Shown here: positions 46,310 through 54,831 of the stretch, in pieces
Layout of the letters: the number at the start of each line of letters is the position of its first letter
Position numbering within the stretch: the stretch's first letter is position 1
NCBI GenBank assembly: GCA_944325415.1
Contig: CALUZW010000002.1
Location: forward strand, 124,001 to 188,000
Direction: 5' to 3'
Length of the DNA: 64,000 bases
From: an uncultured Bacteroidales bacterium
GTDB lineage: Bacteria > Bacteroidota > Bacteroidia > Bacteroidales > UBA11471
Notes under the pieces: model-generated
What the model was told of the DNA's origin: nothing
Databases searched by the model: none
What the model saw: only the letters and a program-made list of their open reading frames with translations
Program-made: the position numbers and the translations under genes

Positions 46310-47206
46310 TCAATTCTGACGGCGATACTCATTGGGCGTAACGCCTACACTTTTCTTGAACATCCGGCTGAAATGTTGCGGATACTGGAATCCCATACCG
46401 TAAGCCACTTCACTGACACTTTTCGACGTATCACACAACCGCTCCTTCGCGGTTTCAATGATATACGACTGAATATACTCCTGTGCCGACTTGCCACATT
46501 CCTTCTTTATCAAGTCTCCGAAGTAATTGGCCGAAAGAGAGAGTTTGTCGGCAAAGAACCTGACCGAAGGCAATCCCTGCTCCACCATCTCGTCCGAACG
46601 AAAATAGTCATGCAGCAACCGCTCAAAGCGCACAATCACATCTTTGTTTTCACGGTTTCGCGTAATGAATTGCCGGTCATAAAACCGCAAACAATAATTG
46701 AGCAACAGCTCTATGTTGGAAACAATCAACATACGACTATGCCGGTCGATGGAATGGCGCAACTCGGCAGCGATATTGTGCAGACACTCCATGACAACTC
46801 CTCGCTCCTGCTCGGAAATGTGCAATGCCTCGTTTACTTCATAAGAAAAGAAGGTATAATCATCGATATGACGACCCAGTGAGGTACCCCGGATAAGGTC
46901 GGGGTGAAAAACAAGCGCCCACCCTTTTGGTTGAACTTTTTCTCCTTTATTTTCGATACCGTATACCTGACCGGGAGCCAGGAAAACAAGCGTCCCCTCC
47001 TGATAATCGTAATACTGCCGGCCATATCGCATATCGCCACACATGACATCTTTGAGAAACACGGCATAAAAGCCGTATGAACGACGTCGTGAGCATAGGG
47101 GCTGACACTGAGACCAATCAACCACACTCACCAAAGGATTTAACGTCTCCACACCCATCATGCGATTATATTCATACACATGATCTATCTTTTCTATCTC
47201 ATCCAT
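46310..47206 (-). CDS. AraC-family transcriptional regulator (next to RND efflux operon)
   Basis: 298 residues. The N-terminal cupin-like sensor (about 40-150) contains YQEGTLVFLAPGQVYGIE. The C-terminal double helix-turn-helix (about 190-297) contains LSLSANYFGDLIKKECGKSAQEYIQ and VSEVAYGMGFQYPQHFSRMFKKSVGVTPNEYRRQ, the AraC/XylS signature. It is divergent from the adaptor-pump-TolC operon with 323 bases between starts and probably controls it. A TATATTTG box (47228-47235) lies just before its start. Confidence 0.92.
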   Translation of the reverse strand: MDEIEKIDHVYEYNRMMGVETLNPLVSVVDWSQCQPLCSRRRSYGFYAVFLKDVMCGDMRYGRQYYDYQEGTLVFLAPGQVYGIENKGEKVQPKGWALVFHPDLIRGTSLGRHIDDYTFFSYEVNEALHISEQERGVVMECLHNIAAELRHSIDRHSRMLIVSNIELLLNYCLRFYDRQFITRNRENKDVIVRFERLLHDYFRSDEMVEQGLPSVRFFADKLSLSANYFGDLIKKECGKSAQEYIQSYIIETAKERLCDTSKSVSEVAYGMGFQYPQHFSRMFKKSVGVTPNEYRRQN

Positions 47207-47227
47207 AGCTTATAAGTATAACCCTTG

Positions 47228-47235
47228 CAAATATA
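47228..47235 (-). promoter_or_regulatory. -7 promoter box (TATATTTG) for the AraC regulator
   Basis: A perfect TAnnTTTG on the minus strand, 21 bases before the regulator ATG. Confidence 0.5.
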
Positions 47236-47402
47236 TGATATTCTTCATAAAAAGAGACTTTCCCCTCTTCAATGCTGTAAAAAAGGTAATAAAAACCGTA
47301 ATCTGTTTCCTCCGCCCGCATTGTGTCGTAAAATATTGCCGGAACCTTTTATTATTTCTCGAAAAAACGGGAGACAGTCTTAGCGGGAAAAGGATATTTA
47401 CG

Positions 47403-47410
47403 TATCTTTG
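47403..47410 (+). promoter_or_regulatory. -7 promoter box (TATCTTTG) for the RND efflux operon
   Basis: A perfect TAnnTTTG on the plus strand, about 120 bases before the adaptor ATG. The AraC operator probably lies in 47236-47402, where I could not mark a clear repeat. Confidence 0.5.
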
Positions 47411-47529
47411 AACATTCTTTACATGAGACTGAAAGTCGGCATGTATTTAAATAATGTAAAAAAATCAATCCCACATTAAACTTTATCGGGATAATCTATC
47501 TAACTTGTAAAATTTTTTTTGATAAAACC

Positions 47530-48603
47530 ATGAATAAAAGAGTAAGGACAGGTCTCATTACGTTAGTTATCGCCGCCCTCGCGGGATATGGTATTCACAC
47601 TTTTTATCCATTGGGACAGAAGGCCGACAAGGACGATGTGCCCGTGGCAACCAATGTGCGGAAAAGCCTTCAAGTTACGGCCTATGTAGTAAAGCCGGAA
47701 ACACTGACCAATGAAATAATCATTACCGGAGACCTCCTGCCCGACGAAGAGGTAAACCTCTCTTTTGAAACCTCAGGAAAAATCACAGCCATCAATTTTA
47801 CCGAAGGCACCCACGTCAATAAAGGCGATATTCTCGCCAAAGTCAATGACGCTCCCCTGCAAGCCCAACTGCGTAAACTCGAAGTGCAACTACAACTGGC
47901 CGAAGACCGGGTGTACCGGCAGAACGCACTGCTCGAAAGAGAGGCTGTAAGTAAGGAGGCCTACGAGCAGGTGCAGACCGACCTCGCCACCTTGCAGGCC
48001 GAGATAGACATGGTCAAGGCCAATATCGCCCTAACCGAACTGAAAGCGCCGTTCGACGGTATCATCGGTCTGCGGCAGGTGAGTGAAGGTGCCTACGCCA
48101 CTCCGTCGACACCCATTGCCACACTCACTAAAATCACGCCGCTGAAAATAGAATTTTCATTACCCGAAAAATATGCCGGAACCATCAAGAACGGAACCGG
48201 ACTGGAATTCACTGCCGACGGCTTCCTGCATCCGTTCAAGGCTACGGTATATGCTTCCGACTCACGTCTCGACACCGAAACCCATACATTTACCCTGCGT
48301 GCCACCTATCCCAACAGCCAAGGCTTACTCTATCCGGGACGTTTTGTCAACATCAGACTGAAAACGCAGGAAATCAAAAACGCCATTGCCATACCGTCCG
48401 AAGCCATCGTGCCTGAAATGGGTATCGACAAGGTGTTCCTTTACAAATCGGGCAAAGCCCAACCCGTCGAAATTACCAAAGGTCTGCGCACCGAGGCCAA
48501 GGTGCAGGTACTCAAAGGCCTTCAAGCCGGCGACACCATCATCACATCGGGTACACTGCAACTGCGTACCGGACTCAACGTAACCTTGCAAAACATCGAA
48601 TAA
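47530..48603 (+). CDS. RND efflux periplasmic adaptor (membrane fusion protein)
   Basis: 357 residues. An N-terminal signal anchor (residues 8-27) is followed by a barrel-sandwich split by a coiled-coil hairpin. ISFTEGTHVNKGDILA-type lipoyl half (NFTEGTHVNKGDIL, about 92) and ELKAPFDGIIGLRQVSEGAY (about 172) are the paired lipoyl motifs. QLAEDRVYRQNALLEREAVSKEAYEQVQ forms the helical hairpin, and VFLYKSGKAQPVEITKGL is the membrane-proximal domain. It bridges the inner-membrane pump and TolC. The pump starts 15 bases downstream. The MexH-like adaptor type fits efflux of small amphipathic molecules. Confidence 0.94.
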   Translation: MNKRVRTGLITLVIAALAGYGIHTFYPLGQKADKDDVPVATNVRKSLQVTAYVVKPETLTNEIIITGDLLPDEEVNLSFETSGKITAINFTEGTHVNKGDILAKVNDAPLQAQLRKLEVQLQLAEDRVYRQNALLEREAVSKEAYEQVQTDLATLQAEIDMVKANIALTELKAPFDGIIGLRQVSEGAYATPSTPIATLTKITPLKIEFSLPEKYAGTIKNGTGLEFTADGFLHPFKATVYASDSRLDTETHTFTLRATYPNSQGLLYPGRFVNIRLKTQEIKNAIAIPSEAIVPEMGIDKVFLYKSGKAQPVEITKGLRTEAKVQVLKGLQAGDTIITSGTLQLRTGLNVTLQNIE

Positions 48604-48618
48604 GCCCCCCTCGCTGCC

Positions 48619-51600
48619 ATGAATATATCGGAACTAAGCATCAAGCGGCCCGTACTGGCCACCGTATTGACCTTAATCATCATACTCTTCGGTATCATCG
48701 GATACCAAAGCCTCGGCGTGAGAGAGTATCCCTCGGTCGACAACCCCATCATCTCGGTAACCTGCTCTTATTCGGGTGCCAATGCCGACGTTATCGAGAA
48801 CCAGATTACCGAACCGCTGGAACAAAACATCAACGGTATCCCGGGCATCCGCTCGCTGTCGAGTGTCAGCAAACAGGGACAAAGCCGTATCACGGTAGAA
48901 TTTGAATTGTCGGTCGACCTCGAAACTGCTGCCAACGACGTGCGCGACAAAGTGTCGCGTGCCCAACGCTACCTGCCCGACGACTGTGACCCTCCTACCG
49001 TATCGAAGGCCGATGCCGATGCCACCCCAATCCTGATGGTGGCTATTCAGAGCGACAAACGCTCACTGCTCGAAATCAGTGAGATTGCCGACCTGACGGT
49101 GAAAGAACGTCTGCAAACCATCTCCGATGTAAGCAGTGTATCGATATGGGGCGAAAAACGTTACTCGATGCGTCTGTGGCTCGACCCGGCAAAAATGGCC
49201 GGATATGGCGTTACACCCATGGACGTGAAAAACGCCGTCGACAAGGAGAACATCGAACTCCCCTCGGGTAGTATCGAAGGCAACACCACCGAGTTGACCA
49301 TCCGCACACTGGGTCTGATGCACACGGCCGAAGAATTCAACAACCTCATCATCAAGCAGAGTGAAAACCGCATCATCCGTTTTCGCGATATCGGGACAGC
49401 CGACATCGAGGCCCAGGACCTGAAAAGCTACATGAAGATGAACGGCGTGCCGATGGTAGGCGTCGTGGTCATTCCCCAGCCCGGAGCCAATCATATAGAG
49501 ATTGCCGATGCTGTGTATGAGCGCATGGAGTCAATGGAGAAAGACCTGCCCGATGATGTAAAATATACCTACGGATTTGACAACACCAAATTCATACGCG
49601 CCTCCATCAACGAGGTGGAAAGTACCGTGTACGAGGCTTTCATACTGGTTATCATCATCATATTCCTCTTCCTGCGCGACTGGCGGGTTACCTTGGTACC
49701 CTGTGTGGTAATACCCGTTTCACTCATCGGTGCCTTCTTTGTGATGTACCTGGCAGGATTCTCCATCAACGTACTGTCGATGCTGGCGGTCGTGCTGGCC
49801 GTGGGACTTGTGGTCGACGATGCCATCGTAATGACAGAGAACATCTATATCCGCATCGAGAAAGGCATGTCGCCCAAAGAAGCGGGTATTGAAGGGTCGA
49901 AAGAGATTTTCTTTGCCGTCATATCGACCACCATCACCCTGGTGGCGGTATTCTTCCCCATCGTATTCATGGAGGGAACAACCGGCCGACTCTTCCGCGA
50001 ATTCAGTATCGTCGTTTCAGGAGCCGTCATCATCTCAGCCTTTGCGGCACTTACATTCACCCCCATGCTGGCCACCAAATTGCTCAAACGCCACGAAAAG
50101 AAAAACTGGTTCTACCGGAAGACCGAACCTTTCTTTGTGGGCATGAACCACTACTACTCCCGCTCGCTCGACCTCTTCTTGCGGCACCGTTACCTGGCAC
50201 TGCCTATCATCATCGTCATGCTGGGTATCATCGGCTACTTGTGGATAAACATTCCCTCGGAAATGGCTCCGCTCGAAGACCGTTCACGCATCACCATCAA
50301 CACCCGTGGTCCCGAAGGGGTAACCTACGAATTCATGCGTGACTATACCGAGGAAATCAACCAGCTGGCCGACTCCATCATGCCCGATGCCACAGCCATC
50401 ACCGCCCGGGTGTGGAGTGGGTCGGGTAATGTGGAAATCATGTTGAAAGATATCAAAGACCGGAATTACACCCAAATGGAGGTGGCCGAGAAACTCTCCA
50501 AGGCGGTACAGAGCAAAACCAAGGCCCGTGCCTTTGTACAGCAGCAATCGACCTTCGGCGGACGCCGGGGCAGTATGCCGGTACAGTATGTCATACAGGC
50601 CTCCAACCTCGAAAAGCTACAAGAGGTATTGCCGGTATTCATGACAAAGGTCTACGAAAATCCGGTCTTCCAGATGGCCGACGTCGACTTGAAATTCAGC
50701 AAGCCTGAGGCTCGTATCGAAATAGACCGGGAAAAAGCCAACGTGCTGGGCGTAACCACCCGCGACATAGCCCAGACCCTCCAATACGGATTGAGCGGCC
50801 AACGCATGGGCTACTTCTACATGAACGGAAAACAATACGAGATTCTCGGCGAAATCAACCGGCAGCAACGCAACAAACCCGTCGATCTGAAATCGCTCTA
50901 CATTCGCAACACCAACGGCGACATGATACAGCTCGACAACCTGATTACCCTCGAAGAGGGAACGGCTCCGCCCCAACTCTACCGCTACAACCGTTTTGTA
51001 TCGGCCACTGTATCGGCCGGTCTGGCCGAGGGGAAAACCATCGGTCAGGGTCTCGACGAGATGGACAAGATTGCCGCCGAGACACTCGACGACTCGTTCC
51101 GTACTGCACTGACGGGCGATTCCAAGGAGTATCGCGAGAGCTCATCGAGCCTGATGTTTGCCTTTATCCTTGCGCTGGTACTTATATACCTCATACTGGC
51201 TGCCCAGTTTGAGAGTTTCAAAGACCCGTTCATCATCATGCTCACCGTGCCGCTGGCTATCTGCGGAGCCCTGGTATTCATGTATTTCAGCGACCAGACG
51301 ATGAACATATTCAGCCAAATCGGTATCATCATGCTCATCGGTCTCGTGGCCAAGAACGGTATCTTGATTGTAGAGTTTGCCAACCAACGCCAGGAAGCCG
51401 GAGCCGACAAGCATGCAGCCATCAGAGAGGCATCGGTACAACGGTTGCGCCCCATTCTCATGACCAGTGCATCGACCATTCTGGGACTTCTGCCTCTGGC
51501 ATTTGCCAGCGGTGAAGGAGCCAACGGCCGTGTGGCCATGGGTATCGCCGTCGTGGGAGGTATGCTCATCTCCACATTTATGACCATGTACATCGTCCCG

Positions 51601-51648
51601 GCCATCTATACCTACATATCCACTTCGCGTAAACACACCTCGGAATAA
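48619..51648 (+). CDS. RND multidrug efflux pump (HAE1/AcrB family)
   Basis: 1009 residues with 12 predicted membrane helices and two large periplasmic loops. The N-terminus MNISELSIKRPVLATVL, the proton-relay aspartates in GLVVDDAIVMTENIYIRIE (TM4, about 400), and the C-terminal repeat GLVAKNGILIVEFANQ (TM10) are those of HAE1 pumps. It uses the proton gradient to drive periplasmic substrates out through TolC. The adaptor is 15 bases upstream and the TolC gene overlaps its stop by one base, so this is a complete tripartite operon. The substrate range cannot be inferred. Confidence 0.96.
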   Translation: MNISELSIKRPVLATVLTLIIILFGIIGYQSLGVREYPSVDNPIISVTCSYSGANADVIENQITEPLEQNINGIPGIRSLSSVSKQGQSRITVEFELSVDLETAANDVRDKVSRAQRYLPDDCDPPTVSKADADATPILMVAIQSDKRSLLEISEIADLTVKERLQTISDVSSVSIWGEKRYSMRLWLDPAKMAGYGVTPMDVKNAVDKENIELPSGSIEGNTTELTIRTLGLMHTAEEFNNLIIKQSENRIIRFRDIGTADIEAQDLKSYMKMNGVPMVGVVVIPQPGANHIEIADAVYERMESMEKDLPDDVKYTYGFDNTKFIRASINEVESTVYEAFILVIIIIFLFLRDWRVTLVPCVVIPVSLIGAFFVMYLAGFSINVLSMLAVVLAVGLVVDDAIVMTENIYIRIEKGMSPKEAGIEGSKEIFFAVISTTITLVAVFFPIVFMEGTTGRLFREFSIVVSGAVIISAFAALTFTPMLATKLLKRHEKKNWFYRKTEPFFVGMNHYYSRSLDLFLRHRYLALPIIIVMLGIIGYLWINIPSEMAPLEDRSRITINTRGPEGVTYEFMRDYTEEINQLADSIMPDATAITARVWSGSGNVEIMLKDIKDRNYTQMEVAEKLSKAVQSKTKARAFVQQQSTFGGRRGSMPVQYVIQASNLEKLQEVLPVFMTKVYENPVFQMADVDLKFSKPEARIEIDREKANVLGVTTRDIAQTLQYGLSGQRMGYFYMNGKQYEILGEINRQQRNKPVDLKSLYIRNTNGDMIQLDNLITLEEGTAPPQLYRYNRFVSATVSAGLAEGKTIGQGLDEMDKIAAETLDDSFRTALTGDSKEYRESSSSLMFAFILALVLIYLILAAQFESFKDPFIIMLTVPLAICGALVFMYFSDQTMNIFSQIGIIMLIGLVAKNGILIVEFANQRQEAGADKHAAIREASVQRLRPILMTSASTILGLLPLAFASGEGANGRVAMGIAVVGGMLISTFMTMYIVPAIYTYISTSRKHTSE

Positions 51649-52970
51649 TGAAAAAAATACCTGTCATAACTGCTTTGCTGCTGAACCTGGCCTTCACAGC
51701 CTACGGCCAGGAACCATACTCGCTGAAATCGTGCATTGAGACCGGTCTGGTCCAGAACTACTCGCTGCGCATTGTGCGCAACGAAGAAGAGATGGCCCGT
51801 AACAACGCCACCCGTGCCAACGCGGGCATGATGCCGACACTCGACCTGAATGCCGGATACAACGGAAATGTCGACAACACCAAAAGCATAACCCGCGCCG
51901 ACAAAACAGCCAGCCACCAGAACGGGCTCTACGACGGCAACGTCAATGTGGGTATCGACCTGAACTGGACCATCTTTGACGGCTTCTCGCTCATCACCGA
52001 ATATCATATTCTGAAAGAACTTGAAAAACAAGGCGAGACACTCACCCGCATTGCCATTGAAGACTATATAGCCCAGCTCTCATCGGAATATTACAACTAC
52101 ATACAGCAAGAAATACGACTGAAAAATTTCCTGTATGCCGTGTCGCTGTCAAAAGAGCGGTTACGCATCGTCGAAGAGCGATACCAGATAGGAAACTTTT
52201 CCCGTCTTGACCTGTTACAGGCCCGGGTCGACTTCAACGCCGACAGTGCCCAGTACATGAAACAGCAAGAGACCCTGCACTCCTCTCGCATACGCCTCAA
52301 CGAACTGATGGCCATTGCCGACATGAACAACCCCATCGCCGTAGTCGACACCGTCATCGATGTCAATACGCTGCTCGTCTTTGAGGAGTTGTGGACCTCG
52401 ACACTGCAAACCAATGCCTCCCTGCTGAAAGCCGAACAGGACAAAACAATTGCCAACCTCGACCTGAAAAAGGTATTCTCGCGCAACTATCCCTACGTGC
52501 GCCTCAACGCCGGATATGGATACACACTCAACACCTACGACCGCACCAACACACAACTGCGGCGTAACAATCTGGGCGCCAGTTTCGGCCTCACCATCGG
52601 ATTCAATCTCTACGACGGGAACCGCCGACGGGAAATAAGGAATGCCCGCATCGCCGCCCAAAATGCCGAGCTGCAACAGAAAGATATCGTGCAGTCGCTG
52701 CGGGCCGACATCAGCAACCTGTGGCAGGCCTATAAAAACAACATCGAGGTGCTGAATCTCGAACGCGAAAACCTCACGGCCGCCAAAGAGAACTACCTCA
52801 TTGCCCGCGAACGCTACATCTTGGGCAACTTGTCGGGTATTGAACTACGCGAGGCACAAAAAAGTCTGCTCGATGCCGAAGAGCGTATTCTCACCGCCGA
52901 ATACGATACCAAGCTGTGCGAAATATCACTGCTCCAAATCAGCGGAAAAATTACCGACTATCTGAGGTAA
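51648..52970 (+). CDS. TolC-family outer membrane efflux channel
   Basis: 440 residues with a signal peptide (ending AYGQ). Two OEP repeats (about 22-210 and 230-435) show long amphipathic helices, for example LKNFLYAVSLSKERLRIVEERYQIGNFSRLDLLQARVDF-type and its second-half match REARERYILGNLSGIELREAQKSLLDAE (abbreviated here), with the family ERY-x-GN-x-S-x-x-[DE]-L core in both halves. The trimer forms the outer membrane exit duct. The start overlaps the pump stop by one base (TAATG), and a strong terminator ends the operon at 52991-53033. Confidence 0.94.
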   Translation: MKKIPVITALLLNLAFTAYGQEPYSLKSCIETGLVQNYSLRIVRNEEEMARNNATRANAGMMPTLDLNAGYNGNVDNTKSITRADKTASHQNGLYDGNVNVGIDLNWTIFDGFSLITEYHILKELEKQGETLTRIAIEDYIAQLSSEYYNYIQQEIRLKNFLYAVSLSKERLRIVEERYQIGNFSRLDLLQARVDFNADSAQYMKQQETLHSSRIRLNELMAIADMNNPIAVVDTVIDVNTLLVFEELWTSTLQTNASLLKAEQDKTIANLDLKKVFSRNYPYVRLNAGYGYTLNTYDRTNTQLRRNNLGASFGLTIGFNLYDGNRRREIRNARIAAQNAELQQKDIVQSLRADISNLWQAYKNNIEVLNLERENLTAAKENYLIARERYILGNLSGIELREAQKSLLDAEERILTAEYDTKLCEISLLQISGKITDYLR

Positions 52971-52990
52971 ATTCCATCGGAACCGTTTCG

Positions 52991-53033
52991 TCCTCCGGGT
53001 ATCATTTCTTGATGACTCCCGGAGGATTTTTTT
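52991..53033 (+). terminator. Rho-independent terminator of the RND efflux operon
   Basis: A stem TCCTCCGGG/CCCGGAGGA is followed by T7 (53027-53033), starting 20 bases after the TolC stop. Confidence 0.92.
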
Positions 53034-53095
53034 CATGGCTATCGCAAGAAAAGAGAAACACCGTCACTTCAAAAGCTCATCAAAAAACAAAAAAA

Positions 53096-53127
53096 GTTGC
53101 TTCTTAACCCTGAAACCTTTAGATTTG
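53096..53127 (+). promoter_or_regulatory. Promoter for the Tat/polyferredoxin operon (-33 TTG, -7 TAGATTTG)
   Basis: TAGATTTG (53120-53127) is preceded by GTTG at 53095-53098 with a 21-base spacer, close to the Bacteroidetes consensus. A second perfect box, TACTTTTG (53215-53222), lies nearer the gene but lacks a well-placed -33. The rest of 53034-53340 holds no gene; the leader would be about 120-210 bases and no riboswitch family was recognised. Confidence 0.5.
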
Positions 53128-53340
53128 TATCAATTACCGGTTATTGGAGATATATTCTGTAAAATGGGTACGAATATCTGTAATTGCGATTACCTCACGA
53201 TACCCGACGGTGCATACTTTTGTACAACATTATCCGGTAAAGAGTCGGAAGACCGTCGCAGCAGGACATCGCCCGTTCCTCCGGGAAACAGATGGACCTC
53301 TCCCCCACTTAGGAAACGACACTCTACAAAATAGAACCCT

Positions 53341-54819
53341 ATGTTACGAAAAATCAGAATCGCAGCAGCACTCATCTGCTTTTTACTCATCACACTTCTG
53401 TTTCTCGATTTCACGGGAAGCCTTCACACATGGTTCGGTTGGCTGGCAAAGATACAATTTCTCCCCGCCGTACTGGCTCTGAATGTGGCGGTCGTCGCAG
53501 CACTCGTCGTCTTGACCTTGGTGTGCGGGCGGGTATACTGCTCGGTCATCTGCCCGTTGGGAGTATTCCAGGATATTGTCTCCAAGGTCAGCAGCCTCCG
53601 CCGCAGAAAAAAACACCGCTTCTCCTATTCACCGGCCCTCTCGTGGCTTCGATACGGAGTATTGGTGCTTTTCGTCATCGCTCTCGTCGCCGGCATCTCC
53701 TCGTTTGTAGTGCTGCTGGCACCGTACAGCTCCTACGGACGTATGGTACAGAATCTTCTCGCCCCTCTCTACGGCTGGGGAAACAATGCACTGGCCTACA
53801 TGGCCGAACGTGTAGAGAGTTATGCCTTCTACTCCACAGATGTGTGGTTGAAAAGCCTGCCGACATCCCTGGTGGCGCTTCTCTCCTGCATCATTGTCGC
53901 CATACTGGCCTGGCGCAACGGACGCACCTATTGCAACACCCTTTGTCCCGTAGGCACGGTACTGGGCCTGTTATCGCGCTACGCTTGGCTGAAACCCCGC
54001 ATCGACACCACGAAATGCAACCGCTGCGGACTATGCGCCAGGAGTTGTAAGTCGTCGTGTATCGATGCCAAAACACACCGCATCGATTACAGCCGCTGCG
54101 TCAGCTGCATGGACTGTGTCGAGGTATGTACCCAGAAGGCTATCTCCTACGGGCGTCCACTCAAAACCGCACCTCGCACCGAGAAAGAAGATGGGCCCAC
54201 CGCACGCCGGCAATTTCTCGCAACGGCCGGCATACTGATGGCCGGCGCCATCGAAGCCCAGGAAAAGAAAGTCGACGGCGGTCTCGCCCCCATTATCGAC
54301 AAGAAGATTCCCCATCGGGCCACGCCCATTGTTCCGCCCGGAGCCGAAAGCCTTCAAAACCTGCGGCAACACTGCACAGCCTGCCAACTCTGCGTGTCGG
54401 TATGTCCCAATCAGGTTTTAAGACCATCGGGCAAACTGGCATCTTTTATGCAACCCGAGATGTCGTACGAGCGCGGATACTGCCGGCCCGAATGTACCAA
54501 ATGTTCGGAGGTATGCCCGGCCGGCGCCATCCATCTACTGACCAGAGAGGAGAAATCGGCCACAAAAATAGGCTACGCCGTTGTAGTCAGAGAAAACTGC
54601 ATACCGCTTACCGACGGCGTTTCGTGCGGGAACTGTGCCCGCCACTGCCCCACCGGCGCCATACAGATGATTAAGGAAATCGTCAACGGGAAAGAGGTAG
54701 AACTGCCGGTTGTCAACACCGAACGGTGCATTGGGTGCGGCGCTTGCGAGAATCTGTGTCCCAGCCGCCCGTTCAGCGCCATCTACGTCGAAGGAATAGA
54801 ACATCATCGTACCATCTAA
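53341..54819 (+). CDS. Polyferredoxin: NapH-like membrane part fused to a NapG-like Tat-exported ferredoxin
   Basis: 492 residues. Residues 1-215 carry about four membrane helices with two NapH/CcoG-type motifs, CGRVYCSVICPLG (63-74) and GRTYCNTLCPVG (194-205). Two 4Fe-4S clusters follow (Cys226/229/232/236 and 253/256/259/263). Then comes TARRQFLATAG (288-297), a twin-arginine motif with a hydrophobic stretch ending AIEA near 306. The C-terminal 185 residues hold four more Cys motifs (345-355, 381-392, 420-436, 463-473), as in NapG. This implies a quinol-linked electron carrier whose second half is moved by Tat. It is the first gene of a seven-gene operon, with 12 bases to the next gene. Confidence 0.9.
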   Translation: MLRKIRIAAALICFLLITLLFLDFTGSLHTWFGWLAKIQFLPAVLALNVAVVAALVVLTLVCGRVYCSVICPLGVFQDIVSKVSSLRRRKKHRFSYSPALSWLRYGVLVLFVIALVAGISSFVVLLAPYSSYGRMVQNLLAPLYGWGNNALAYMAERVESYAFYSTDVWLKSLPTSLVALLSCIIVAILAWRNGRTYCNTLCPVGTVLGLLSRYAWLKPRIDTTKCNRCGLCARSCKSSCIDAKTHRIDYSRCVSCMDCVEVCTQKAISYGRPLKTAPRTEKEDGPTARRQFLATAGILMAGAIEAQEKKVDGGLAPIIDKKIPHRATPIVPPGAESLQNLRQHCTACQLCVSVCPNQVLRPSGKLASFMQPEMSYERGYCRPECTKCSEVCPAGAIHLLTREEKSATKIGYAVVVRENCIPLTDGVSCGNCARHCPTGAIQMIKEIVNGKEVELPVVNTERCIGCGACENLCPSRPFSAIYVEGIEHHRTI

Positions 54820-54831
54820 CACTGCAACATC

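Noticed and set aside
53035-53334. 99-codon plus-strand open frame before the polyferredoxin
   Set aside because: It begins inside the T-run of the RND terminator, has no ribosome site or recognisable protein and spans two promoter boxes.
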